DNA of 64,000 nucleotides from Virgibacillus_F necropolis_A (GCF_044793635.1 NZ_CP084992.1:806001-870000), one strand, 5' to 3'. Positions 30,761-39,494 are shown, numbered from the stretch's first letter. Numbers and translations: made by a program. Notes: generated by a model not told the origin, from the sequence alone.

Positions 30761-31591
30761 TTATACTGATTGATTCGTTAGTTCCTGTGTGCGATTTGCG
30801 AAGATACAACGTCCTTTTCCATGAGGAATGCACATTGGAGTACCAAACATTGGATCAAATGTCACATCACATTTCATTTCAAAAACGTCATGTACCAAAT
30901 TACAATTAACAATTTCCTCTGGTTTACCTTGCGCATAAACCGTTTTGTCCTTGATTGCTACTACATGATGTGCATAGCGACAAGCTAAATTTAAATCATG
31001 TAATACCATAACAACCGTACGGCCGTCTTTTTCATTTAATTCGAATAATAAATCCAACACATCGATTTGGTGTGTCATGTCTAAGTATGTTGTTGGTTCA
31101 TCTAATAAAATCGTGTCTGTTTCCTGTGCTAATGTCATTGCGATCCATGCCCGCTGACGTTGTCCGCCAGATAAAGAATCCACCGAACGATCCTTTAATT
31201 CAAGCATATTGGTTGATTCAAGTGCCCTATTTACCGCATTTTCATCATCTTTTGACCACTGCTTTAAAAAGCCACGATATGGATGGCGACCTTGTTTAAC
31301 TAGCTCCGTTACCGTTAATCCCTCTGGTGTAACTGGACTTTGCGGAAGAATCGAGAGCTTCTTAGCTACTTCTTTCGTTCCAAGTTTTGCAATGTCTGCT
31401 CCGTCTAAAACAACATCGCCGCCTTTTGGTTTAAGTAAGCGCGCTAAAGAACGAAGTAATGTTGATTTCCCACAACCATTACCACCAATAAATACTGTGA
31501 TTTCACCTTTAGGTATTTCTATATTTAAATCGTCTATGATTATATCTTCGCCGTAACCTAGTGTCAGGTCTTTCGCTGTTAACGTTTGCAT
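30761..31591 (-). CDS. yusV: Iron-siderophore ABC transporter ATPase, YusV-like
   Basis: 276 residues of the FepC/FhuC class: Walker A GGNGCGKST, Q-loop LPQSPVTPEG, signature LSGGQRQRAWIAMTLAQ, Walker B ILLDEPTTYLD, switch VLHDLNLACRYAHH. No permease or binding protein is adjacent, as for B. subtilis YusV, which serves several siderophore permeases. The C-terminus contains an unusual Cys-bearing MCIPHGKGRCIF. The start is ATG 31591 with GGGGAG upstream rather than the GTG three codons earlier. A Fur box and promoter lie upstream. Confidence 0.88.
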   Translation of the reverse strand: MQTLTAKDLTLGYGEDIIIDDLNIEIPKGEITVFIGGNGCGKSTLLRSLARLLKPKGGDVVLDGADIAKLGTKEVAKKLSILPQSPVTPEGLTVTELVKQGRHPYRGFLKQWSKDDENAVNRALESTNMLELKDRSVDSLSGGQRQRAWIAMTLAQETDTILLDEPTTYLDMTHQIDVLDLLFELNEKDGRTVVMVLHDLNLACRYAHHVVAIKDKTVYAQGKPEEIVNCNLVHDVFEMKCDVTFDPMFGTPMCIPHGKGRCIFANRTQELTNQSV

Positions 31592-31672
31592 TGGAATCAC
31601 TCCCCTACATCTTACATGAAAAAAACACCTACATGTATGTACGTATTCCTCAATAAAAATTAATGTATCTAT

Positions 31673-31722
31673 AGTTTATTTGTTTTTCATCAATTAGTCA
31701 ATGATTTTGAGAATCTTTATCA
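31673..31722 (-). promoter_or_regulatory. yusV promoter with Fur box
   Basis: On the minus strand TGATAAAGATTCTCA (31708-31722) matches the Fur 7-1-7 consensus TGATAATNATTATCA at 12 of 14 fixed bases. Just downstream TTGACT (31696-31701) and TAAACT (31673-31678) are 17 bp apart. Iron repression of the ATPase is inferred. Confidence 0.7.
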
Positions 31723-31815
31723 ATTAGTTTTTACATTTGTGTGAAATTGCCTTTATGAGACATGCCCTCCCTCCCCAGTTAGAAATACCTTATCCAAATT
31801 GTTCATTAAACAAAA

Positions 31816-32144
31816 GGCTGTATTCCGAAAGATTATTGCTTTATAAGAGAATAGATGTAAACTGCGACATAGCATACCGCTCCGGAAATACACTACGCTA
31901 ACATAGTGTCTGGAAGCAGTACTATATAGCTTCTTTTACTATTATGGCAGTTGATTTTCGCTGCGGACAGTTGACTCCTGCGGGAACAGCACGAGTCTGA
32001 AGACCCCGCAGCGGTGGTTTTCCGCGAGGAGGCTGAAGCCGTGCCCGCGGAAAGCAACTGTCCACAGCGGAAATCAACCAGCAGTTACCTCGCAATATAT
32101 ATCAACTATGAAGATGAAAAGCAACAATGCGTACAAAAAGAACC
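31816..32144. repeat. Class A repeat, copy A2 (329 bp, internal deletion)
   Basis: Its left end is GGCTGTATTCCGAAAGATTA, like that of A1; the right end read inward is GGTTCTTTTTGTACGCATTG. It holds one module with arms GTTGATTTTCGCTGCGGACA / TGTCCACAGCGGAAATCAAC and the core GGAACAGCACGAGTCTGAAG. Compared with copy A3 about 100 bp is missing between ACTACGCT and AACATAGTG, at a CGCT direct repeat, leaving the first module collapsed. With the Fur region it fills the gap from 31592 to 32226. Confidence 0.85.
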
Positions 32145-32226
32145 AACAAAAAGAGTTTTTAATCTATTGTCGAATTAGTAATATAATCCTAATAAAATAA
32201 TATTAAATAATAGGGGGGGAAGATAA

Positions 32227-33282
32227 ATGGACAAATTTATTGAACAGGTTAATGTATTATCAAAAAGAGTTTCTGATATAAAAGGTAATATTGCCACTGA
32301 GGAAGCAACTAAAACTTCTGTGATAATGCCTTTTTTTCAAACATTAGGCTACGATATTTTCAATCCAAGTGAATTCACACCAGAATTCACTGCTGATGTC
32401 GGTTTAAAAAAAGGCGAAAAAGTAGATTATGCTATCATGCATGAGGGTCAACCAGTAATATTAGTCGAAGCTAAATCCATCTCAGAAAACCTCACAAAAC
32501 ATGACTCCCAATTATTCCGTTACTTTGGGACAACCACCGCAAAGTTTGCAATCCTAACAAATGGAGTAATTTATCGTTTTTACACCGATTTAGAAGAACA
32601 AAATAAAATGGATACAGATCCTTTCTTCGAATTTAATTTACTAAACATAAAGGAAAATCAGCTTCAGGAATTATATAAATTTAGAAAGGATAGTTTCGAT
32701 TTAGACAAAATCTTTGATACTGCATCAGATTTGAAGTATGTAAATAAAGCCAAAGAATTTTTAAATCAACAATGGAGCAATCCAACAGACGATTTTGTAT
32801 GGTATATTACCGGTCAAATATATGAAGGAAAAAGAACGAAGCATTTGCTTGGAAAGTTTGAACCAATTATAAAAAAGACCTTCAAACAATTCGTAAACGA
32901 AATGGTGAATGAAAAATTAAATGCGGCACTTAAAACTACAAATATCGAAAATGAAGAAAAGGAAACTGTAGAAGAGCCAATTATTGAACCCAAAGAATTG
33001 ATTGTCACAACTGAAGAAGAAATTGAAGGTTACTCAATTGTTAAAGTGATATTGCATGATGTTATAGATCTAAACCGTGTTCAATATCGGGACAATAAAA
33101 GTTACTTTAACATTTTGTTGGATAACAGCATAAGAAAATGGATAGTACGACTGGGACTAAGTAAATCAAATAAATATATCAAATTTAATGATGAGGATAG
33201 AACAACGGTTAATATTGATAGTGTTACAGATATACTTAAACACTCAGATCAAATTAAAAAAATAGCTGAGAAGTATATTTAA
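32227..33282 (+). CDS. Standalone HsdR_N-type restriction nuclease-like protein
   Basis: 351 residues. The N-terminal half is a PD-(D/E)XK domain as in the HsdR_N families of type I restriction subunits: E24/E25 in IATEEATKTSVIMPFF, then D67 and E81-x-K83 in VDYAIMHEGQPVILVEAKS, then QLFRYFGTTTAKFAILTNG. There is no helicase domain. The C-terminal 80 residues (ILHDVIDLNRVQYRDN to IRKWIVRLGL) form a separate small domain seen in such standalone proteins. No hsdM, hsdS or methylase is nearby, so a full restriction system is not supported. It starts at ATG 32227 behind AGGGGGG, directly after a class A repeat. Confidence 0.75.
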   Translation: MDKFIEQVNVLSKRVSDIKGNIATEEATKTSVIMPFFQTLGYDIFNPSEFTPEFTADVGLKKGEKVDYAIMHEGQPVILVEAKSISENLTKHDSQLFRYFGTTTAKFAILTNGVIYRFYTDLEEQNKMDTDPFFEFNLLNIKENQLQELYKFRKDSFDLDKIFDTASDLKYVNKAKEFLNQQWSNPTDDFVWYITGQIYEGKRTKHLLGKFEPIIKKTFKQFVNEMVNEKLNAALKTTNIENEEKETVEEPIIEPKELIVTTEEEIEGYSIVKVILHDVIDLNRVQYRDNKSYFNILLDNSIRKWIVRLGLSKSNKYIKFNDEDRTTVNIDSVTDILKHSDQIKKIAEKYI

Positions 33283-33293
33283 ACATCTTGAAT

Positions 33294-33329
33294 CACCACA
33301 CACAAATTTAATTTTATTTGTGTGTGGTG
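33294..33329. terminator. Hairpin between the HsdR_N-like and nucleotidyltransferase genes
   Basis: CACCACACACAAAT / ATTTGTGTGTGGTG, a perfect 14-bp stem with an 8-base loop between convergent genes. There is no strong T-run, so terminator function is likely but not certain. Confidence 0.6.
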
Positions 33330-33350
33330 ACGCTATAAAAGCTTATATAT

Positions 33351-34133
33351 TTATATAGAATTATTCTGCAAATGAAATTCAACCATTTTATTTAGTAATA
33401 ACATTGCTTGGTCCTCATCCTTTAATTGAGAAGCAATCCAATCAGCTTCTTTCGATAAAAAGCTGCTTAACAAAAATGCGGCATGCTGATGTTTTTTAGG
33501 TGTTAACTGTTCAGAAACCTCATTCAACAGGCGTATAATTTCCTCAGGTAATGATTTTTCAATCGTTTTTAATCCTAACTGGGCTCGTTTCGGATTATAC
33601 CGATGAAGTAGGACTCTTGCTAAATGTTGCATGACATTCGTAAGCATTTTAACGGACCAGAGATCGTTTCCTCTTGCAGCAGATTTTTTATACTGGAACA
33701 TGAACCAGGCAACGTCCAAAACATCTTCTCTAAATTCAAAATCTGAAATCACCAAGCTCTGCTTATCCTTAAATCCGTCCAACAATTGGTTTGGATCATA
33801 TATAACTTTAAAATAATCCTTATCTAAAAACGATTCCTTTGTAACCGTAAATAAATCAATATGTAGGTAATCATCATAAACTGCTATTATTTGCGGGGCT
33901 ATGATAAATATATCGTCATAGAAAAAGATGGAACGATAAGCCTCGAGATGATTTATTCTTCTAGACAAAAAGCTAGCCTCATCTTTCTTATCCACCAAGC
34001 AATATAGGTCAATATCCGAATGCTCGTCATATTCATTTCTTCCCATAGAACCTTTTAAAAATATTGCTTGAACACATTCATCATTTTGTAAACTTTTAGA
34101 TATTTTTTCTACTGCTATATCTTGTATCAGCAT
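33351..34133 (-). CDS. Nucleotidyltransferase-domain protein (antibiotic-adenylyltransferase-like)
   Basis: The pol-beta-type NTase motif GSMGR (28-32) is followed by DxD at D40/D42 (SDIDLY) and a third carboxylate at D93 (HIDLF), so the active site looks complete. The rest, about 120-260, is helical. The 260-residue length fits standalone aminoglycoside-nucleotidyltransferase-like proteins of Bacillaceae whose substrates are mostly unknown. The ATG has AAGGGGGG upstream. It is convergent with the HsdR_N-like gene and follows no obvious partner, so a toxin-antitoxin or resistance role cannot be claimed. Confidence 0.75.
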   Translation of the reverse strand: MLIQDIAVEKISKSLQNDECVQAIFLKGSMGRNEYDEHSDIDLYCLVDKKDEASFLSRRINHLEAYRSIFFYDDIFIIAPQIIAVYDDYLHIDLFTVTKESFLDKDYFKVIYDPNQLLDGFKDKQSLVISDFEFREDVLDVAWFMFQYKKSAARGNDLWSVKMLTNVMQHLARVLLHRYNPKRAQLGLKTIEKSLPEEIIRLLNEVSEQLTPKKHQHAAFLLSSFLSKEADWIASQLKDEDQAMLLLNKMVEFHLQNNSI

Positions 34134-34182
34134 ATAATGCCCCCCCTTATAAAAATATTACCTCAGTATACAACAATAGAAA

Positions 34183-34216
34183 AAACAGTCCAACTCATAG
34201 GCTGGACTGTTTCGAT
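34183..34216 (-). terminator. Terminator of the MscS/CmpX-like gene
   Basis: AAACAGTCCA / TGGACTGTTT with T-run TTTTTT on the minus strand, located after the stop at 34239. Confidence 0.85.
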
Positions 34217-34238
34217 TAAGATTAGTGTAAGAATCCTT

Positions 34239-35786
34239 TTAGTTTCTAAAGTCATCACCAAACTCATTATTATTGTTCGTTTTAGACTTATCTACTTTTG
34301 TTTCCTCTATAGTTTTATCAAATTTGCTTAAATATTTACTAGCAAATTCTTTTCCGCCTAATCCGAATGCAAGACCGAATGCTAACGCCAATCCACCCAG
34401 GATTAGAATAAATGCAGAGCTTACAATTTCGGTTGCGATTCCTAGCTGTGATAATGCCATAAATACCGCAAGAACGAGAATTGTATATTTTGCAAATGAA
34501 GTAAGGATGTTACTAGCTGGACCTGACAATATATTCGCTAATACTTTCTCTACTATATTCGCTATTACCAATGCTACTACAAGAATTAACACTGCAGCTA
34601 GTACATTTGGTAAGTAAGCGGTAATTCCTGATGCAATGTCAACTAAGAAATCAAGTTTGATTAAGTTTAGTGCCTGAACCGCTAAGAAGAACACGATCAA
34701 TACTTGTACAATATATCCGACAACAGCTGATGGCGTTTTCTTACTAGTTTTATTTCCTATCTGCATTTTGTTTGATAGATGATCAAAGCCCATACGCTCT
34801 AGGAAGTTTTCTACAAAACCACCAATCAATCTACCCAGCCAAATTCCAACTAATATTAATGCGATCGCAATTAGTATGTTTGGAAGCATGTTCATGATGT
34901 CATTCAACATTGCGACTGCAGGTTCTGTAATAGCTGCTAATTCTAATTGCTCTAGTGCTGAAATTGTGATTGGAATCATGATGATGACAAATAATAAGTT
35001 GCCAACAAATGATGCGAAGCTTGTTCCTTCAAATACCTTTTGTAGTTTTAATTTAACAATAAGTCCTTCTGAACCTAATGTTAGTAATAGGTTCACAACG
35101 ATATCCTTGATAATTTTTGCAACAAACCAACCTACTACGAAAATAAGTACCGCAGCTACTAGCTTAGGGATAAATGCTAAAATAGTTGCTACTAAGCCAC
35201 TAAATGGTTCAGCTACTCCTTCAATACTTAGTGCATCCAATACACCCGGGATAAACATTAAAAGGATAAAATAGAATGCAATTTTACCAATAGTATTTAA
35301 GAAGTTTCCTGCTTCTTCTTCATCGTTCGAAATTTTGAACTTAGTAAACAGTTGGTGGGCATTCACTTTCTTCCCACCAGTTACAATTAACCATTGAACA
35401 AGTGACGCAATAACCCATGCAAGTAATAAAATAAGTGCTGCTTTTAAAACTGCTGGAATAAAGCTAAAGAAGGTTGATATTAAATCCGACAACGGGTTTG
35501 CGATCATATTCAGATTTAATAAGTTAAAGAATAGAATAAATACAATGATTAGTAATATGTAATAAACCACTTTTCCAATGATCTTATTGGAGTTGATCGG
35601 TTTATCACTGGAACGAAAACGGCCAAATACTTTTTCATCAAGATTCGTTTTACCAAGTGCTTTTTCAATTGCACCAGCAATTCCTTTCGCGATTAGCCAA
35701 CCTATTAATAAAACAATTAGTGCGATAACAAAATTTTGTAGCCCATTAATAAAGCTAGCTGAAAAATAGTCGTTCATAAAGTTCAT
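34239..35786 (-). CDS. CmpX-like mechanosensitive-channel-family membrane protein with five internal repeats
   Basis: 515 residues, very hydrophobic. Five related TM-helix units are visible near residues 13-45, 97-135, 195-232, 292-330 and 381-420, each a helix of the type FIPAVLKAALILLLAWVIASLV. The C-terminal AFGLAFGLGGKEFASKYL (469-486) resembles the MscS pore-lining helix, as in CmpX and YnaI-like proteins. The tail is short and charged, with no large MscS cytoplasmic vestibule. I start at ATG 35786 behind AAAGGGG; the TTG six codons upstream overlaps that ribosome site. A channel or osmotic role is inferred. Confidence 0.8.
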   Translation of the reverse strand: MNFMNDYFSASFINGLQNFVIALIVLLIGWLIAKGIAGAIEKALGKTNLDEKVFGRFRSSDKPINSNKIIGKVVYYILLIIVFILFFNLLNLNMIANPLSDLISTFFSFIPAVLKAALILLLAWVIASLVQWLIVTGGKKVNAHQLFTKFKISNDEEEAGNFLNTIGKIAFYFILLMFIPGVLDALSIEGVAEPFSGLVATILAFIPKLVAAVLIFVVGWFVAKIIKDIVVNLLLTLGSEGLIVKLKLQKVFEGTSFASFVGNLLFVIIMIPITISALEQLELAAITEPAVAMLNDIMNMLPNILIAIALILVGIWLGRLIGGFVENFLERMGFDHLSNKMQIGNKTSKKTPSAVVGYIVQVLIVFFLAVQALNLIKLDFLVDIASGITAYLPNVLAAVLILVVALVIANIVEKVLANILSGPASNILTSFAKYTILVLAVFMALSQLGIATEIVSSAFILILGGLALAFGLAFGLGGKEFASKYLSKFDKTIEETKVDKSKTNNNNEFGDDFRN

Positions 35787-35904
35787 AAATATTTCCCCTT
35801 TCAAACAGTATATTTTTCTATACCACTAGAGGAGATTTATAAACTATATTGTCGAAAACTCAGTCATTAATTACCATTAAATTACCAGTATATGTAATTA
35901 TCTA

Positions 35905-37356
35905 CTATATTAAATCGCATAATTTATTTCTTAATAGCTTATTTGATGCATTTCTAGGTAGCCCGGATACAAAATTAATCTTTCTTGGTACTTTATATTT
36001 CGCTAAATTTTCGGATGCATATTGCAGGATGTCTACCTCAGAAACGGATTCATCATCTAGAACGATAAACGCATATGGTACCCGCCCCCATTGCGAATCT
36101 TCCACTCCTGTAACACCGACTTCCTTAACGCCATACATAGCCGAAAGAACACTTTCGATTTCTGACGGATAGATATTCTCACCACCAGAAATTATTAAAT
36201 CCTTTCGCCTGTCGACAACGTAAAGAAAGCCCTCGTCATCCAATTGACCTAAATCACCAGTGGATAACCAGCTATTCTGAATAGAACTTTCAGTAGCCTG
36301 TTCATTTTTATAATAGCCTTTTGTCACCATAGGCCCTTTTACAACGATTTCACCTACTCCATCGTGACCCTGATCAATGATTCTAAGTTGCGCCGGAAAT
36401 AGAGGTTTTCCAGCAGAACCAAGTTTACGGAGTGCGTCATTCGGACCAAGTGTTACAATTTGGGACGATGTTTCTGTCATACCGTATGATTGAAAAACTG
36501 GAATTTGTTTCATTTTGGACTTTTCCAGCATGGATCTTGGGGCTGGCCCGCCCCCTAAAAGCATGCAACGGAATGTATCTGGGTATTGCTGTTCTTCAAG
36601 CAAATCTATTAAGCGGTGTAGCATGACTGTAACAACCGAAGCAATGGTTACGCCTCTATTCATGATGGCATGATGAACCTTTTTTCCATCAAATTTTTCC
36701 AGCAAGTAGACCGGCATACCATAAATGACACTTTTTAAAAGAATGGACAGTCCACCTATATGAAATAACGGCAATACCGCTAACCATTTGTCCGTTGCAT
36801 GAATTCCAATGTTAAGTGCTGATCCTGTTGCACTCCACCAATGGTTTCCATATGTATGTACAACCCCTTTTGGGTTTCCTGTAGTGCCGGATGTATACAT
36901 GATAGTGAATGCATCGTCTAATGCTATTTCTAAAGCAAGTTGAACATTTTCTTCATCAAGTGTTCTAACCTCTGAGAAGGACAATATTTGGGGGGCAAAA
37001 CTCATATCCATTAACTGATTTTCTAGACAATCCGCCACTAAAATAAGGGACACCTCAGCATCTTCTATTTGGAAGTTTAGCTCTTTTTCTGTTAAACGTA
37101 TATTGAAGAAAACACCTACCGCGCCTAAATAACTCAATGCATGAATCGCAATAACCATTTCTATACAATTGTTTGAAAAGATCCCTACCTTTGATTCTTT
37201 TCCGATCCCCTGCCACGCTAACCTTTTTGCAAAAGATTGGCTTTTATCCTTTAATTCTATAAAAGTTAAGCAATTACCATTTTCTAGTTCAAGTGCAGTG
37301 TCATTTGGTGCAAGACTAGCTTGTTTGGTTAACCAATGTGGAATAATTTCACTCAT
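35905..37356 (-). CDS. menE: o-Succinylbenzoate-CoA ligase
   Basis: The 483-residue adenylate-forming enzyme activates o-succinylbenzoate as its CoA thioester in menaquinone synthesis. It shows the P-loop TIMYTSGTTGNPKGVVHT, then FQSYGMTETSSQIVTL, STGDLGQLDDEGFLYVVDR and the catalytic lysine motif ending NKLLRNKL. The start is ATG 37356 with GGAGG upstream. In B. subtilis menC follows menE; here the next gene is the CmpX-like channel. A terminator-like hairpin and three class B repeats separate it from menB. Confidence 0.95.
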   Translation of the reverse strand: MSEIIPHWLTKQASLAPNDTALELENGNCLTFIELKDKSQSFAKRLAWQGIGKESKVGIFSNNCIEMVIAIHALSYLGAVGVFFNIRLTEKELNFQIEDAEVSLILVADCLENQLMDMSFAPQILSFSEVRTLDEENVQLALEIALDDAFTIMYTSGTTGNPKGVVHTYGNHWWSATGSALNIGIHATDKWLAVLPLFHIGGLSILLKSVIYGMPVYLLEKFDGKKVHHAIMNRGVTIASVVTVMLHRLIDLLEEQQYPDTFRCMLLGGGPAPRSMLEKSKMKQIPVFQSYGMTETSSQIVTLGPNDALRKLGSAGKPLFPAQLRIIDQGHDGVGEIVVKGPMVTKGYYKNEQATESSIQNSWLSTGDLGQLDDEGFLYVVDRRKDLIISGGENIYPSEIESVLSAMYGVKEVGVTGVEDSQWGRVPYAFIVLDDESVSEVDILQYASENLAKYKVPRKINFVSGLPRNASNKLLRNKLCDLI

Positions 37357-37389
37357 GATATGTTCCTCCATCAAGTCATAAATTAGTGA

Positions 37390-37424
37390 AAAAACCTTTG
37401 CTCGTTACAAGCAAAGGTTTTTAA
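37390..37424 (-). terminator. Terminator-like hairpin between menB and menE
   Basis: AAAAACCTTTGC / GCAAAGGTTTTT, 12-bp stem with T-tract on the minus strand, about 35 bases upstream of the menE start. It could end menB transcripts or attenuate menE. Confidence 0.75.
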
Positions 37425-37442
37425 TATGACAGACTTTTATCT

Positions 37443-37811
37443 GTCTAGCTGCGGCTCCTAGCGACTAGCAGATAGTTGATCCTGTTGAACGTACGGAAAG
37501 ATCACCGTACTTTTCACAGTTCCATCTATCTGTACGTCACTGATCAGTCGCCTTCGCTTTTCTTTGTCTAGCTGCGGCTCCTAGCGACTAGCAGATAGTT
37601 GATCCTGTTGAACGTACGGAAAGATCACCGTACTTTTCACAGTTCCATCTATCTGTACGTCACTGATCAGTCGCCTTCGCTTTTCTTTATCTAGCTACGG
37701 CTCCTAGCGACTAGCAGATAGTTGATCCTGTTGAACGTACGGAAAGATCACCGTACTTTTCACAGTTCCATCTATCTGTACGTCGCTGACCAGTCGCCTT
37801 CGCTTTTCTTT
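37443..37811 (-). repeat. Class B repeats B2-B4, exact 3 x 123-bp tandem array
   Basis: Units begin at 37443, 37566 and 37689, each GTCTAGCTGCGGCTCCTAGC through CCTTCGCTTTTCTTT on the plus strand. Only a few bases differ, mainly in the unit next to menB. Within each unit CGTACGG and CCGTACT can pair, and AGATAG pairs with CTATCT. On the minus strand the first unit starts four bases after the menB stop codon. With the hairpin above, this accounts for the 459-bp menB-menE gap. Confidence 0.9.
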
Positions 37812-37815
37812 ATCA

Positions 37816-38634
37816 TCACGGAAATCGTGGGAATTTTTTAAAGTCTGGTTTTCTTTTTTCTTTAAATGCATCGCGACCTTCTTTAGCCTCATCGGTTGTG
37901 TAATAAAGAAGCGTTGCGTCTCCACCCATTTGTTGTAATCCTGCTAACCCATCTGTGTCAGCATTAAATGATGCTTTTAAGAAACGTAGTGCAGTTGGTG
38001 ATTTTTCTAGAATTTCGGCACACCATTGCATTGTTTCTTCTTCTAAGTTTTCCAATGGAACAACTGTGTTCACAAGGCCCATGTCCATTGCTTCGTCAGC
38101 ACTGTATTGACGGCACAAGTACCAAATTTCTTTTGCACGTTTATGACCAATTGTTCGTGCTAGTAACCCAGCACCATAACCTGCATCAAAGCTTCCAACC
38201 TTAGGACCAGTTTGTCCAAAAACAGCATTGTCCGCAGCAATTGTTAAGTCACAAACTAGGTGTAGAACGTGTCCACCGCCAATAGCATAGCCAGATACCA
38301 TTGCAATTACAGGCTTAGGAATCACGCGAATTAAACGTTGTAGATCCAATACATTCAAACGTGGTACTTGGTCATCGCCAACATATCCACCGTGTCCTCG
38401 TACTGATTGGTCTCCACCAGAACAAAATGCTTTGTCGCCTGCACCAGCTAAAACAATAACTCCAACAGATGAGTCATCTCGTGCATCCGCAAAAGCATCA
38501 ATCATTTCATTAACAGTAAGTGGTGTAAACGCATTATGCTTCTCAGGACGATTCATTGTTACTCTTGCTACACCATCATATTTTTCATAAACAATTTCTT
38601 TATACTTTCTTACTTCTTCCCATTGAACACTCAT
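37816..38634 (-). CDS. menB: 1,4-Dihydroxy-2-naphthoyl-CoA synthase
   Basis: A 272-residue crotonase-fold enzyme that closes the naphthoate ring from o-succinylbenzoyl-CoA. The MenB features are intact: GDKAFCSGGDQSVRG, the oxyanion loop VSGYAIGGGHVLH, QTGPKVGSFDAGYG with the conserved aspartate, and the C-terminal KRKPDFKKFPRFP. AGGAGG precedes the ATG at 38634. It is fourth in menF-D-H-B-E. Confidence 0.97.
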   Translation of the reverse strand: MSVQWEEVRKYKEIVYEKYDGVARVTMNRPEKHNAFTPLTVNEMIDAFADARDDSSVGVIVLAGAGDKAFCSGGDQSVRGHGGYVGDDQVPRLNVLDLQRLIRVIPKPVIAMVSGYAIGGGHVLHLVCDLTIAADNAVFGQTGPKVGSFDAGYGAGLLARTIGHKRAKEIWYLCRQYSADEAMDMGLVNTVVPLENLEEETMQWCAEILEKSPTALRFLKASFNADTDGLAGLQQMGGDATLLYYTTDEAKEGRDAFKEKRKPDFKKFPRFP

Positions 38635-38669
38635 GATTTTCCTCCTTCTATGTATGTTGCTAGTATTTA

Positions 38670-39494
38670 CTAATTTGGTTTATTTAAAATAAACCCACTT
38701 ACTATCTTACCAAAAAAATCCGATTGTTCCACATGAATTGCATGACCTGCTTCTTGCACAATGACTAAATTACTCTGCGGAATACGATTATGCATGGTTT
38801 TGTTAAGGTTTACAAATTTTGCATCCAGCACACCTACAACTAATAAAACAGGCAATGTCAATGTCTCAAGTTCATCCCACCAGGATGGCTGGACCCCATT
38901 TCCCATATGGTTCAGCGACATAATCAGGCCCTCTTCATGCTGAGATAACCTTTCTTCGCGAATAGCTCGCTGTACCGAATCCGGTAGCTTTTTTTGCGAT
39001 TCAAAAAGGGGAATGCTTTCCCAGAAATTCACAAATGATGCCAAACCGTCCGACCTTATTCGGTCTGTTAGAATTTGATCCTTCTTTATCCTAGCTTTCC
39101 GGTCCTCTTCCTTTTCGAGTCCTGGTGAAGCACTTTCTAACACTAGGGACTGGACAAGTTCTGGATAGATCATCGCAAATGACAATGCAGTTCTCCCACC
39201 CATGGAATAGCCAAGTAGATGGACCTTTTCATAACCTAGCTGCTTAATAATTGCTTTTATATCGGCACAGCAATCCCTCATCGTTTTAGGCGAAGAAACT
39301 TCCGTCTTTCCATGTCCCGGTAAATCGATCGTAATAACTTGAAATGTTGTCTTTAATGTCGAAACTAGTGAACCCCAAGTAGTAGTACTACCAGTGAATC
39401 CGTGTAACAGTAATACTGGCTCACCTTTACCGGTCACTTCACACCAGTAATTTGATGACGCAACTTTAATTTGCCTTTTACCTTCACTCACCAT
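38670..39494 (-). CDS. menH: SHCHC synthase, alpha/beta hydrolase MenH
   Basis: 274 residues with an alpha/beta-hydrolase fold. The nucleophile elbow is GYSMGG (Ser97), the oxyanion loop LLHGFTGSTTTW, and the catalytic His is in EAGHAIHVEQ near residue 255. MenH removes pyruvate from SEPHCHC to give SHCHC. Its start lies 11 bases inside the 3' end of menD, with GGAG just before it, a sign of translational coupling. B. subtilis calls this gene ytxM/menH. Confidence 0.92.
   Translation of the reverse strand: MVSEGKRQIKVASSNYWCEVTGKGEPVLLLHGFTGSTTTWGSLVSTLKTTFQVITIDLPGHGKTEVSSPKTMRDCCADIKAIIKQLGYEKVHLLGYSMGGRTALSFAMIYPELVQSLVLESASPGLEKEEDRKARIKKDQILTDRIRSDGLASFVNFWESIPLFESQKKLPDSVQRAIREERLSQHEEGLIMSLNHMGNGVQPSWWDELETLTLPVLLVVGVLDAKFVNLNKTMHNRIPQSNLVIVQEAGHAIHVEQSDFFGKIVSGFILNKPN

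Noticed and set aside
32227..34133. HsdR_N-like gene plus nucleotidyltransferase as a two-gene defence operon
   Set aside because: The genes are convergent with a hairpin between them, so they are not co-transcribed; no shared feature links them.
37443..37811. Tandem array as a CRISPR
   Set aside because: Whole 123-bp units repeat with no unique spacers and no cas genes nearby.
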